NCBI GenBank assembly: GCA_963827545.1
Contig: CAWHBI010000032.1
Location: forward strand, 1 to 64,000
DNA: 64,000 bases
Direction of reading: 5' to 3'
Source: AWTP1-13 sp963827545
Lineage (GTDB): Bacteria; Pseudomonadota; Alphaproteobacteria; Rhizobiales; Hyphomicrobiaceae
Under the pieces are notes generated by a model. That model saw only the letters and a list, made by a program, of their open reading frames with translations, ran no database searches and was not told the origin of the DNA. Shown piece after piece: positions 42,124 through 49,604 of this stretch (the stretch's first letter is position 1; each line of letters begins with the position of its first letter). Both the position numbers and the translations under genes were made by a program.

Positions 42124-42983
42124 TAGGCTTTCCTCGCCCGTTCAAGTGCAATCTGTGCGGTCCGGCGGGCGAGCACGCCCGCAACCTTGATGCGATAGTC
42201 CTTGGTGCCGCGCTTGTCGTCGATGGGCTGGCAGGCCGCGCGGGCGGCGGCGTCGAGCCTCTGCAGCGCTGCGTCGTCGACCTTGCTGCCGATCAGGGCC
42301 TTGGCCGCCTCCGCCACCAGCAGCGGGCGCGGCGCAACCGCTCCCAGCGAAACGCGCGCCGCGGTGCAGGTTCCGCTGCCATCGAGGGTGAGGCACACGC
42401 CGCAGCCCACCACGGCAATGTCCATCTCCGTGCGCGGGATGAAGCGCAGGTAGGCCTCGCCGGTGCGTGCCGGCTTTGGCGGCAGCAGAAACGAGGCAAC
42501 GAGTTCGCCCTTGGAAAGGGAAAGCTTGCGAGGTGCCAGCATGACGTCCTCGACCGGCACGTCGCGCCGCCCCTTGGGGCCGACGATCGAGGCCTTGGCG
42601 CTGGCCGCAATCAGGGCAGGGACACTGTCGGCGGCCGGCGACCCGTTGCACAGGTTGCCGCCCATGGAGGCCCGGCCCTGGATCTGGGTGGAGCCGATCA
42701 GGTTGGCCGCCTCCACGACGCCCGGCCACACGGCCTTGAGCCTGGGGTGCTCCTTGAGCTCGGCGCCCGTCACCGCGGCGCCAATGCGGAAGCCACCCCC
42801 CTCCTCCTTGATCTGGCGCGTCTCGGCGATGCCCTTGATGTCCACCACCAGCACGGGCTCGATCAGGTCGGTCTTCATCTGCACCAGCAGGTCGGTGCCC
42901 CCGGCCAGAACCCGGGCGTCGCCGGCCTCCGCCGCGAGCAGCGCGACCGCCTGGTCGAGCGAGCTTGGCGCCTCATAACGCAT
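42123..42983 (-). CDS. Molybdenum hydroxylase medium subunit, FAD-binding
   Basis: The 286-residue subunit starts MRYEAPSSLDQAVALLAAEA. The FAD motif is in GDARVLAGGTDLLVQMKTDL, and the second flavin motif STQIQGRASMGGNLCNGSPA has the AxxTxGGN-type turn. The C-terminal domain of this family (KPARTGEAYLRFIPRTEMDI) is present. It is the first gene of the operon. There are no maturation genes (coxDEF, xdhC) next to it. Confidence 0.93.
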   Translation of the reverse strand: MRYEAPSSLDQAVALLAAEAGDARVLAGGTDLLVQMKTDLIEPVLVVDIKGIAETRQIKEEGGGFRIGAAVTGAELKEHPRLKAVWPGVVEAANLIGSTQIQGRASMGGNLCNGSPAADSVPALIAASAKASIVGPKGRRDVPVEDVMLAPRKLSLSKGELVASFLLPPKPARTGEAYLRFIPRTEMDIAVVGCGVCLTLDGSGTCTAARVSLGAVAPRPLLVAEAAKALIGSKVDDAALQRLDAAARAACQPIDDKRGTKDYRIKVAGVLARRTAQIALERARKA

Positions 42984-43205
42984 GTGCGATGTCCCTTAAT
43001 GCTTGTCGAAGGGGATTGGGATCGAAGAGGCCATGAGGATGGCACAGCAGGGCGCCATTCGCCAACCTCGGTGAAGGCAATGTTGGGTTGCGCGGGGGCG
43101 AGGGCAGGTTGGCCAGGGCCGGCCAACGCTTGGGGTGAGCCTGACGGGTCCGCCTACGACTTCTTGCAGCCGGCCGGTAGCGTTGGTGCGTGACTTGGAG
43201 CAGCC

Positions 43206-43283
43206 GTTCCCCCTCTCCCCGCTTGCGTCCATGCGAAGCATGGCTCCGCCATGACGAGAGGGTCGGGGTGAGGGGCGGCAACA
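43206..43283. repeat. Left palindromic repeat of the DUF559 cassette
   Basis: CCCCTCTCCCCGCTTGCG, then a 28-base interruption with its own small hairpin (CCATGCGAAGCATGG), then GAGAGGGTCGGGGTGAGGGG and CGGCAACA. Bases 43261-43283 are the inverted copy of 43693-43715, with 21 of 23 matching. It ends 20 bases from the stop of the DUF559 gene. Confidence 0.75.
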
Positions 43284-43302
43284 GAACTCGATGCAGCCCT
43301 CG

Positions 43303-43662
43303 TCAGGGCTCGCTCTCGATAAAGGCGACTAGGCTGTCGAGCACGCCGTCAAGGTTTTCGTAGACGTCGATATTGTGCACCCGGAAGACGCGGTAGGCGA
43401 GGTCCTGCAATGCGGCCGTGCGCACCGTATCCCGCCCGATTTCGGCATCGCCGCTGTGCGTGCCGCCATCAACCTCGATGATGATCTTGCGCTCGCGGCA
43501 CAGAAAATCGACGAAGTAGGGGCCCACCGGAGCCTGCCGCACGAACTTCAAACCTCCGAAGTTCCGGTTGCGCAGGCGCGACCAGAGGCGCTGCTCGGCC
43601 GAGCTCGAGTTCGAGCGCAGCACGCGCGTACGGTTGGTTCGCCAGGGCTGGGCGCGACGCAT
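43303..43662 (-). CDS. DUF559 (Vsr-like) endonuclease-domain protein
   Basis: The 119-residue protein reads SSAEQRLWSRLRNRNFGGLK, FVRQAPVGPYFVDFLCRERK and IIIEVDGGTHSGDAEIGRDT, then YRVFRVHNIDVYENLDGVLD. The F-V-D-F and I-E-V-D-G-G-x-H pattern is the PD-(D/E)XK-like site of the DUF559 family, related in fold to the Vsr very-short-patch-repair nuclease. The substrate is unknown. The gene is bracketed by inverted palindromic repeats on both sides (43206-43283 and 43693-43762) and stands alone between two unrelated operons, so the whole unit looks like a mobile cassette. Confidence 0.85.
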   Translation of the reverse strand: MRRAQPWRTNRTRVLRSNSSSAEQRLWSRLRNRNFGGLKFVRQAPVGPYFVDFLCRERKIIIEVDGGTHSGDAEIGRDTVRTAALQDLAYRVFRVHNIDVYENLDGVLDSLVAFIESEP

Positions 43663-43692
43663 GTTTCGGTGCCTGGACCCACGGTTAGAGCT

Positions 43693-43762
43693 TGTTGCCG
43701 CCCCTCACCCTAACCCTCTCCCCGTTCGCGCTGAAGGAGCGCGACGGGGAGAGGGGACACGC
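43693..43762. repeat. Right palindromic repeat of the DUF559 cassette
   Basis: TGTTGCCGCCCCTCACCC, TAACCCTCTCCCC, an inner hairpin (CGTTCGCGCTGAAGGAGCGCGACG), then GGGGAGAGGGGACACGCG. The last 18 bases are identical to the right end of the gene-less copy at 32016-32132. Confidence 0.75.
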
Positions 43763-44065
43763 GCGGCGCTCGTCGGCTCCGCTGCATTCCGTCCGCTTGC
43801 CATCCTTCGCCTTGTGGGACATAGCGGATGTCCATCTGTTGGTGGGCAATGCAAGTGTGCCCGGGCCGAGACATGCTCGAGCCGGGTTGGCCCTGACCCA
43901 GGACCACGGCTGATCTCAAGGTCCAAAGAAAGTTTTGCCACCAAACCATCGGTTGGGGTAAGAGATTGCAGCCTTCCCGAGGGACGTGCGCCCGGAGGCC
44001 GGTTAGGCGTCGCGCTGGGCGCTGCGCTACAGTAGGAGTGGGACGACGTTGGGAGGATGATGCCG
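43763..44065. other. Leader region before the TRAP transporter genes
   Basis: No gene is supported. A GGGAGG ribosome site at 44051-44056 serves the dctP-like start at 44066. I see no clear promoter boxes or palindromes. Confidence 0.4.
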
Positions 44066-45112
44066 ATGACCGTTTCTCGCCGGAAGTTTCTTGCTGCCGC
44101 CGGGGCCGCGCTGGCTGCGCCGGCGATCGCACGGCCGGCCTTTGCGCAGGCGCAAGTCACTTTGAAGCTGCACCACTTCCTGCCGCCAGTCTCCAACGGC
44201 CACACCAAGATGCTGGGGCCGTGGGCGAAGATGGTGGAGCAGGACTCCGGCGGAAAGATCAAGATCGACATCTTCCCCTCCATGCAGCTCGGCGGCACGC
44301 CGCCGCAGCTCTACGACCAGGCGCGAGACGGCGTCGTCGACATCGTCTGGACGCTGCCGGGCTCCACAGCGGGACGCTTCCCATCGACGGAGGTTTTCGA
44401 GCTGCCGTTCGTCGGCGCGCGGCGCGGCATCGTCAACGCCAGGGCCTCGCAGGAGTTCGCCGACGCGAACCTCGCCAAGGAGACGAGCGACATCAAGCTC
44501 TTGAGCTACTGGTCGCACGATCACGGCCTCATCCATGCCAACAAGCAGGTCAAGACCATGGATGACCTCAAGGGCCTCAAGCTGCGGTCGCCGACGCGGC
44601 TGGCCGGCGAAGCCTTGAAGGCGCTGGGCGCCACCGCGATTCCCATGCCGATCCCGCAGGTGCCGGAGAGCCTCGCGCAGCGCGTGATCGACGGCTGCGT
44701 GGTGCCGTGGGAGGTGGTGCCGGCGATCAAGCTCGACGAGCTCGTCAAGTTCCACACCGAGATCCCGGGCTCGCCCACGCTCTACACGGCGAGCTTCTTC
44801 CTCGCCATGAACAAGGCCAAGTTCGATGGCCTGCCGGCGGACCTCAAGGCGGCCATCGACAAGAACTCCGGCATGAAGTTCGCGGAACTCGCGGGCAATA
44901 TGTGGGACGACGCCGGCGCGCTCGTGCTCGAGAGGGTCAAGAAGCGCGGCAACACGCTCACCACCATCTCCGAGGAAGAGAAGGCGAAGTGGGTCACCGC
45001 CACGGCGCCTGTCGTTGAGGGCTGGATCAAGCAGGCGAAGGACAAGGCTCTCGACGGCGGCAAGCTGGTCGAGCAGGCCCGCGCGCTGGTGGCCAAGTAC
45101 GACAAGGCGTAG
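44066..45112 (+). CDS. TRAP transporter substrate-binding protein, DctP family
   Basis: The 348-residue periplasmic protein binds the solute and delivers it to the membrane subunits. It starts MTVSRRKFLAAAGAALAAPA with a twin-arginine-type SRRKFL motif and a cleavage site near AFAQA. Family text includes HHFLPPVSNGHTKMLGPWAK, FPSMQLGGTPPQLYDQARDG, ADIVWTLPG-like DIVWTLPG and LKLRSPTRLAGEALKALGAT. The Arg that grips carboxylates is in KLRSPTR. Two ATGs just before lie too close to the GGGAGG site. The substrate is probably an organic acid but unknown. Confidence 0.92.
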   Translation: MTVSRRKFLAAAGAALAAPAIARPAFAQAQVTLKLHHFLPPVSNGHTKMLGPWAKMVEQDSGGKIKIDIFPSMQLGGTPPQLYDQARDGVVDIVWTLPGSTAGRFPSTEVFELPFVGARRGIVNARASQEFADANLAKETSDIKLLSYWSHDHGLIHANKQVKTMDDLKGLKLRSPTRLAGEALKALGATAIPMPIPQVPESLAQRVIDGCVVPWEVVPAIKLDELVKFHTEIPGSPTLYTASFFLAMNKAKFDGLPADLKAAIDKNSGMKFAELAGNMWDDAGALVLERVKKRGNTLTTISEEEKAKWVTATAPVVEGWIKQAKDKALDGGKLVEQARALVAKYDKA

Positions 45113-45175
45113 GCGCCTCGGGTCCGTCCAGTCCTCCCGTTGGTGTCAGGTGCCACCTCACCGCGTGCGCTGCCC

Positions 45176-45336
45176 GGATTCCCCTCCCCTTGACGGGGAG
45201 GGGCTAGGGGTGGGGTGAACAGACAAGGGAAAGCTTGGATTTCATGCGCTGCCGAACCATTTCGCCATCGGCGTCACCCATGTTGGTTACCCCCACCCCC
45301 ATCCCCTCCCCGCAAGGGGGAGGGGTGATCCTCGCG
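45176..45336. repeat. Palindromic element between dctP-like and dctQ-like genes
   Basis: It starts CCCCTCCCCTTGACGGGGAGGGG with AGGGGTGGGGTGAAC, and ends GGTTACCCCCACCCCCATCCCCTCCCC with GCAAGGGGGAGGGG. The arms are complementary over 145 bases, with a short hairpin at each end. It separates the binding-protein gene from the permease genes by 245 bases, where such operons are usually tight. It may limit transcription of the permease genes. Confidence 0.65.
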
Positions 45337-45357
45337 GCGCGGGGAGGAAGCCTATGA

Positions 45358-45909
45358 GTGAAGCTCGCACCACGGCGCAGGCCGCCTCGCGGTCGTCGCT
45401 TCGTCGAGCGGCTGTCGGGGGCGATTGCCGTGCTCGGCGGCGTGCTTTCGCTCGGCGTGGCATTGCTCGTTGTGCTCAGCGTGCTGGGGCGCTGGCTCAA
45501 GGGTGTGCCTTGGGCCGACCGGGCCGCAAGCCTGCTGGGCCTCGAGTTGGGCCCGATCAACGGCGACTTCGAGATGGTGCAGATGGCGACGGCGATCGCC
45601 ATCTTCGCCTTCCTACCCTACACGCAGGCGCGGCGCGGCAACATCTTTGTCGACACCTTCACCAGCGGGCTGCCTGCGCGCGTGAATGCCCGCATCGATG
45701 CTTTCTGGGATCTCGTCTACGCCGGCATGATGGGCATTCTCACCGCCTGCCTCATCGTCGGCACGCTCGAGCACTACCGCAGCGGGCAGACCACCATGCT
45801 GCTGCAGATCATCGCCTGGCCGGCCATCGCCATCTCCACCCTGCTGCTGCTCCTCCTCACCTGCGTGGCGCTGGCGACGGCAGCCAGGCTGATCCGGGGG
45901 CGTGCATGA
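45358..45909 (+). CDS. TRAP transporter small permease subunit, DctQ family
   Basis: The 183-residue inner-membrane protein has four helices: LSGAIAVLGGVLSLGVALLV, ATAIAIFAFLPYTQARRGNI, FWDLVYAGMMGILTACLIVG and WPAIAISTLLLLLLTCVALA. RGNIFVDTF is the usual loop motif. The start in this frame is a GTG at 45358. An ATG at 45354 has a better-placed GGAGG site but is in another frame, so the true N-terminus is uncertain. The stop overlaps the dctM-like ATG by four bases. Confidence 0.85.
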   Translation: MKLAPRRRPPRGRRFVERLSGAIAVLGGVLSLGVALLVVLSVLGRWLKGVPWADRAASLLGLELGPINGDFEMVQMATAIAIFAFLPYTQARRGNIFVDTFTSGLPARVNARIDAFWDLVYAGMMGILTACLIVGTLEHYRSGQTTMLLQIIAWPAIAISTLLLLLLTCVALATAARLIRGRA

Positions 45910-47222
45910 GCGGTCTTGCCGTCGCGGCCATCGGCTTTGGCGCGATGCTGGTGCTCATCGCGCTACGCATGCCGGTGGGGCTGTCGATGCTGGTGGTGGG
46001 GTCGGTCGGCTTTGTTCACCTCTCCAGCTGGCCGACGTTCTTCGCCTACATGAAGACCAACTCCTACCATCAGTTCGCGAACTACACGCTGTCCGTCATA
46101 CCCCTGTTCATCCTGATGGGCGCGCTGGCCGAGCGGTCCGGCATCTCGACGAACCTTTTTCGCGCCGCGGAGGCCTTCGCGGGGCGCCTGCGCGGCGGGC
46201 TGGCGATGGCGGTGATCTGGGCCTGCACGGCCTTCGGCGCCATCTGCGGCTCCTCGGTTGCCACAACGGCCACGTTCGGCCGCGCTGCGCTGCCGGAGCT
46301 GCAGCGCTACAAGTACGACGGCGGCTTCGCCACCGGCACCATTGCCGTCGGCGGCACGCTGGGCATCCTCATTCCGCCCTCGGTCATCCTGGTGGTCTAC
46401 GCCATCACCACCGAGCAGAACATCGCCAAGCTCTTCCAGGCGGCGCTGATCCCGGGCCTCATGGCGGCGCTCTTCTACTGCCTCGCCATCGCTTGGGTGG
46501 TGCGGCGGCGGCCCGAAGTGGCGCCGCAAGCCTCGGTTCACGTCGGCAATCGAATCCACGTGCTCGTCAGTGTGTGGCCTGTGCTTCTCATCGCCCTCAC
46601 GGTGGTGGGTGGCATCTACGGCGGCGTGTTCACGCCGACCGAAGGGGCGGCCTTCGGCGCCGTCGCCATGCTGCTGGTTGGCCTGCTGCAGCGCTCGCTG
46701 AATTGGCGGGGCATAATCGACAGCCTCAGGCAGACGGCCGAGACCACCGGGATGATCTTCATCATTCTGCTGGGCTCGGAGGTGTTCAACGCGTTCCTTG
46801 CCCGCTCCCAGTTCCCGACCCAGGCTGCGGAGTGGGTCACGGGGCTGGCCCTGCCGCCCTACGTCGTCATGATGTGTCTGCTCGCGCTCTACATCCTGCT
46901 CGGCGCGGTCATGGACGAGCTGGCCATGCTCCTTCTGACGCTGCCCGTGTTCTTTCCCATCGTGCAGGCACTCGACTTCGGCTTGACGGGCGACGAGACG
47001 GCGATCTGGTTCGGCATCCTCGTGCTCATAGTCGTCGGCATCGGTCTCACCGCGCCTCCGATCGGTCTCAACGTGTTCGTCATCAGCTCGATCGCCAAGA
47101 CGGTGCCCATCGCCTCGACCTATCGTGGCGTGCTGCCGTTCATAGCCACCGACATCGTTCGCCTCGGCCTGGTCGTCGCATTCCCGGGGCTCGCGCTTTG
47201 GCTCGTGCGGCTGCTAAGCTGA
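45906..47222 (+). CDS. TRAP transporter large permease subunit, DctM family
   Basis: The 438-residue inner-membrane subunit has about twelve helices. It starts MSGLAVAAIGFGAMLVLIAL. Family marks are PLFILMGALAERSGISTNLF, AFGAICGSSVATTATFGRAA, VGGTLGILIPPSVILVVYAI, PTEGAAFGAVAMLLVGLLQR and ILLGAVMDELAMLLLTLPVF. It couples solute import to the sodium gradient. It is translationally coupled to the small permease. Confidence 0.94.
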   Translation: MSGLAVAAIGFGAMLVLIALRMPVGLSMLVVGSVGFVHLSSWPTFFAYMKTNSYHQFANYTLSVIPLFILMGALAERSGISTNLFRAAEAFAGRLRGGLAMAVIWACTAFGAICGSSVATTATFGRAALPELQRYKYDGGFATGTIAVGGTLGILIPPSVILVVYAITTEQNIAKLFQAALIPGLMAALFYCLAIAWVVRRRPEVAPQASVHVGNRIHVLVSVWPVLLIALTVVGGIYGGVFTPTEGAAFGAVAMLLVGLLQRSLNWRGIIDSLRQTAETTGMIFIILLGSEVFNAFLARSQFPTQAAEWVTGLALPPYVVMMCLLALYILLGAVMDELAMLLLTLPVFFPIVQALDFGLTGDETAIWFGILVLIVVGIGLTAPPIGLNVFVISSIAKTVPIASTYRGVLPFIATDIVRLGLVVAFPGLALWLVRLLS

Positions 47223-47263
47223 CGCACGAGCTGTCGTTGCCTCGGCACAGCATGGAGTAGAAC

Positions 47264-47560
47264 ATGGCCAAGAAGGGCTACTGGATCGCGCACGTCGATA
47301 TCACCAACCCCGAGCGCTACAAGGACTACGTCGCCGCCAACGCCGCGCCCCTGAAGAAGCACGGCGCCCGGTTTCTCGTCCGCAACGGCGAGTCGGTGGT
47401 CAAGGGCAGCCTCAACGGTCGCAGGCACGTGGTCATCGAGTTCGACAGCTACGCCATCGCCAAGGCCTGCCACGATTCGCCGGAGTACCAGGCGGCCGCC
47501 AAGATCCGGGACGAGGCCAGCACGGCCGATTTCATCATCATCGAGGGCTACGAGGGCTGA
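47264..47560 (+). CDS. DUF1330-family small protein
   Basis: The 98-residue protein reads MAKKGYWIAHVDITNPERYK, DYVAANAAPLKKHGARFLVR and VIEFDSYAIAKACHDSPEYQ, the dimeric alpha-beta barrel (ferredoxin-like) fold of DUF1330. The family has no established activity. It follows the TRAP operon by 41 bases and may be co-transcribed with it. Confidence 0.9.
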   Translation: MAKKGYWIAHVDITNPERYKDYVAANAAPLKKHGARFLVRNGESVVKGSLNGRRHVVIEFDSYAIAKACHDSPEYQAAAKIRDEASTADFIIIEGYEG

Positions 47561-47588
47561 GCCCGGCGCCTGCTCGGAGTTCAGACCC

Positions 47589-47638
47589 GCGTAGGTTGGG
47601 TCTCCCCCGGCCTTCGCCGAGGGAGACCCAACCTACGC
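47589..47638. repeat. GTAGGTTGGGT-family hairpin (copy 3)
   Basis: GCGTAGGTTGGGTCTCCC and GGGAGACCCAACCTACGC pair perfectly over 18 bases around a 14-base loop. It lies between the convergent DUF1330 and folD genes and could end transcription from either side. Confidence 0.8.
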
Positions 47639-47675
47639 GCTGCGGGACCATCATGGTTATTACTGAACACTGAAT

Positions 47676-47691
47676 TGTTTCACGTGAAACA
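47676..47691. promoter_or_regulatory. parS: parS, ParB-binding centromere site
   Basis: TGTTTCACGTGAAACA is a perfect 16-base palindrome identical to the consensus chromosomal parS. It lies in the gap between convergent genes (DUF1330 and folD), 24 bases past the folD stop. Such sites cluster near oriC and nucleate ParB-CTP clamps for chromosome segregation. No chromosomal parA/parB genes are in this window. Confidence 0.93.
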
Positions 47692-47714
47692 TTGTCGGGC
47701 TCGCGGCTGGCCTC

Positions 47715-48587
47715 TCAGAGCCGGGAGGCAGCCTGGGCGGCGTCCAACGTGTTCCTGAGCAGGCAGGCGATCGTCATCGGGCCGACGCCGCCGGGCACCG
47801 GGGTGATGGCGCCCGCCACCTCCGCAGCTTCCGCGAAGGCAACGTCGCCCACCAGCCGGGTTTTCCCATCAGGCAGCGTCACGCGCTGGATGCCGACATC
47901 GACGATGATGGCCCCGGGCTTGATCCAGCTCCCGCGCACCATTTCGGCCCGGCCCACCGCGGCAACCACCAGGTCGGCGCGGCGCACGACGTCGGCGAGA
48001 TCGCGCGTGCGCGAATGCGCGATGGTGACGGTGCAGTTCTCGTTGAGCAGCAGCTGTGCCATCGGCTTGCCGACGATATTCGAGCGGCCGATCACGATGG
48101 CCTCGAGCCCCTCGAGCTTGGGCTGCACCGACTTGGCCAGGATCAGGCAGCCCGTGGGCGTGCACGGCGCCAGCGCCTTGGCGCCGGTGGTCAGCCGGCC
48201 GACATTGATGGGGTGGAAGCCGTCGACGTCCTTGGCGGGGTCGATGGCCTCGATCACCTTGGACGCATCGATGTGCTTGGGCAGCGGCAGCTGCACCAGG
48301 ATGCCGTGCACGTCCTGACGCTGGTTGAGCTCAGCGATCAGTCCAAGCAGCTCAGCATTCGAGGTCACCGAGGGAAGCTTGTGCTCGAACGAGACCATGC
48401 CGGCCTCGCGCGTCGCGGCCGCCTTGTTGCGCACGTAGACCTGGCTCGCCGGGTCCTCGCCGACCAGCACGACGGCGAGCCCTGGGGTCGCTCCGCCTGC
48501 TCGCTTGAGCCTCTCCACGGCCTCGGCCACCTCGCGGCGCAACGCGCCTGCAATGGCCTTGCCGTCGATGATTGCTGCGCGGGGCAT
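47715..48587 (-). CDS. folD: Methylenetetrahydrofolate dehydrogenase/cyclohydrolase
   Basis: FolD interconverts methylene- and formyl-tetrahydrofolate with NADP. The 290-residue protein starts MPRAAIIDGKAIAGALRREV. It has VGEDPASQVYVRNKAAATRE with the catalytic Lys, GILVQLPLPKHIDASKVIEA, DVDGFHPINVGRL and the C-terminal PGGVGPMTIACLLRNTLDAA. yggU follows upstream by 17 bases on the same strand. Confidence 0.97.
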   Translation of the reverse strand: MPRAAIIDGKAIAGALRREVAEAVERLKRAGGATPGLAVVLVGEDPASQVYVRNKAAATREAGMVSFEHKLPSVTSNAELLGLIAELNQRQDVHGILVQLPLPKHIDASKVIEAIDPAKDVDGFHPINVGRLTTGAKALAPCTPTGCLILAKSVQPKLEGLEAIVIGRSNIVGKPMAQLLLNENCTVTIAHSRTRDLADVVRRADLVVAAVGRAEMVRGSWIKPGAIIVDVGIQRVTLPDGKTRLVGDVAFAEAAEVAGAITPVPGGVGPMTIACLLRNTLDAAQAASRL

Positions 48588-48604
48588 GCACTGGCTCCTC
48601 CGTC

Positions 48605-48931
48605 TCAGCGCAGCGCGCCAATGCGGGCCGCGATCAGAGGTTCGAGCTCGCCGGGCGCCCCGCCGATGTCGAGCGTCTTGGTCCGCGATTTGCCGCCCTG
48701 CGCGACGCTGACGCGCGTTCTCGCAAGTCCGAGCCACTGCGCCACCACCTTCTCCACCGCCGCATTGGCCTCGCCCTTGTCCGCCACCGCGCGAACGCGG
48801 ACCTTGAGCGCGGGACCTTCCGAGGTCTGAACCACGCCCTCGACGCCGTCCAGTGCCGACTTCGGCGTGACGCGCGCGATGAGACGCACGCCGGTGCGAC
48901 TTGTGCGCCAGGGCAGGTCTCTTGCAGTCAT
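48605..48931 (-). CDS. YggU-family (DUF167) protein
   Basis: The 108-residue protein reads VRLIARVTPKSALDGVEGVV, ALKVRVRAVADKGEANAAVE and VAQWLGLARTRVSVAQGGKS, the DUF167 fold. Function is unknown. It overlaps the yggT-family gene upstream by four bases, and the yggT-yggU-folD order is conserved in alphaproteobacteria. Confidence 0.92.
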   Translation of the reverse strand: MTARDLPWRTSRTGVRLIARVTPKSALDGVEGVVQTSEGPALKVRVRAVADKGEANAAVEKVVAQWLGLARTRVSVAQGGKSRTKTLDIGGAPGELEPLIAARIGALR

Positions 48932-49218
48932 CGCAGCCAGTCTTTGAGGTTATCAATCACGACGTACTGGATCGCAAGGCAGGCCAGCCACAGAATCATG
49001 GGCGAGATGTCTATGCCACCGAGGTCCGGCAGCATGCGGCGAATCGGCCGCTGCAGCGGCTCTGTCAGAGCATTGAGCCCCTGCCACAGGGCGCGAACGA
49101 ATGGGTTGTAGGCGTTGATGACGTTGAAGGCGATGAGCCAGCTCATCACGACGGACGCGATGATCACCCACATGTAAAGGCCGATCAGAAAGCTGATGAA
49201 ATCCAGCAGTCTTATCAT
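48928..49218 (-). CDS. YggT-family membrane protein
   Basis: The 96-residue protein starts MIRLLDFISFLIGLYMWVII, with the family motif WLIAFNVINAYNPFVRALWQ and the second helix DISPMILWLACLAIQYVVID. It is an integral membrane protein linked in some bacteria to osmotic tolerance or division; its exact role is unknown. The start at 49218 follows a GGCGAC leader; a longer frame is less likely. Confidence 0.92.
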   Translation of the reverse strand: MIRLLDFISFLIGLYMWVIIASVVMSWLIAFNVINAYNPFVRALWQGLNALTEPLQRPIRRMLPDLGGIDISPMILWLACLAIQYVVIDNLKDWLR

Positions 49219-49440
49219 GTCGCCGCCCTTCGGTTTGATCGGTGGCAGTGACGTGTAACGGCACAATGCTGAAGCGACAAGTGGCAGCAGGCACCCGATC
49301 CACGTCTGGCTCCGCTGCCGGAGGGCTGTTCAGGGGAGCGTCGTGTCGAGGCCGGGAGCCCTGCGTGCAAATCCGTTCACGCTGCGGCTGTGCCCCCGGA
49401 GTTTGCGCGCCAATGCCCCACTATCGGTCGGGCGTGTTGC

Positions 49441-49469
49441 TTGACAAGGCGATGGCCCGCCACATAAAT
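49441..49469 (+). promoter_or_regulatory. Promoter of the tRNA-Ala gene
   Basis: TTGACA at 49441-49446 and CATAAA/ATAAAT at 49463-49469, spaced 16-17 bases, lie just before the tRNA. Transcription would start within about 10 bases of its 5' end. Confidence 0.65.
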
Positions 49470-49481
49470 GGCGCGACCTCA

Positions 49482-49557
49482 GGGGCCGTAGCTCAGCTGG
49501 GAGAGCGCTGCAATCGCACTGCAGAGGTCAGGAGTTCGATCCTCCTCGGCTCCACCA
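49482..49557 (+). tRNA. tRNA-Ala (anticodon CGC)
   Basis: The 76-base cloverleaf has acceptor arm GGGGCCG/CGGCTCC, D arm GCTCAGCTGGGAGAGC, anticodon arm CTGCA-ATCGCAC-TGCAG with CGC at positions 34-36, variable loop AGGTC and T arm AGGAG-TTCGATC-CTCCT. The 3' CCA is encoded. It reads GCG alanine codons. Confidence 0.95.
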
Positions 49558-49604
49558 TTAATCTCGACGGCTTGATGGGCGGTTGAGGCTGGGCCGGTGG
49601 CGGC

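Noticed and set aside
39340..42983. Aerobic CO dehydrogenase (coxMSL)
   Set aside because: The gene order fits, but the large subunit lacks the AYxCSFR active-site loop of form I and has AAYRAPGG.
45354..47222. A single 622-residue fused TRAP permease
   Set aside because: The first 180 codons of this frame are an out-of-frame reading of the small permease gene; only the part after 45906 is DctM.
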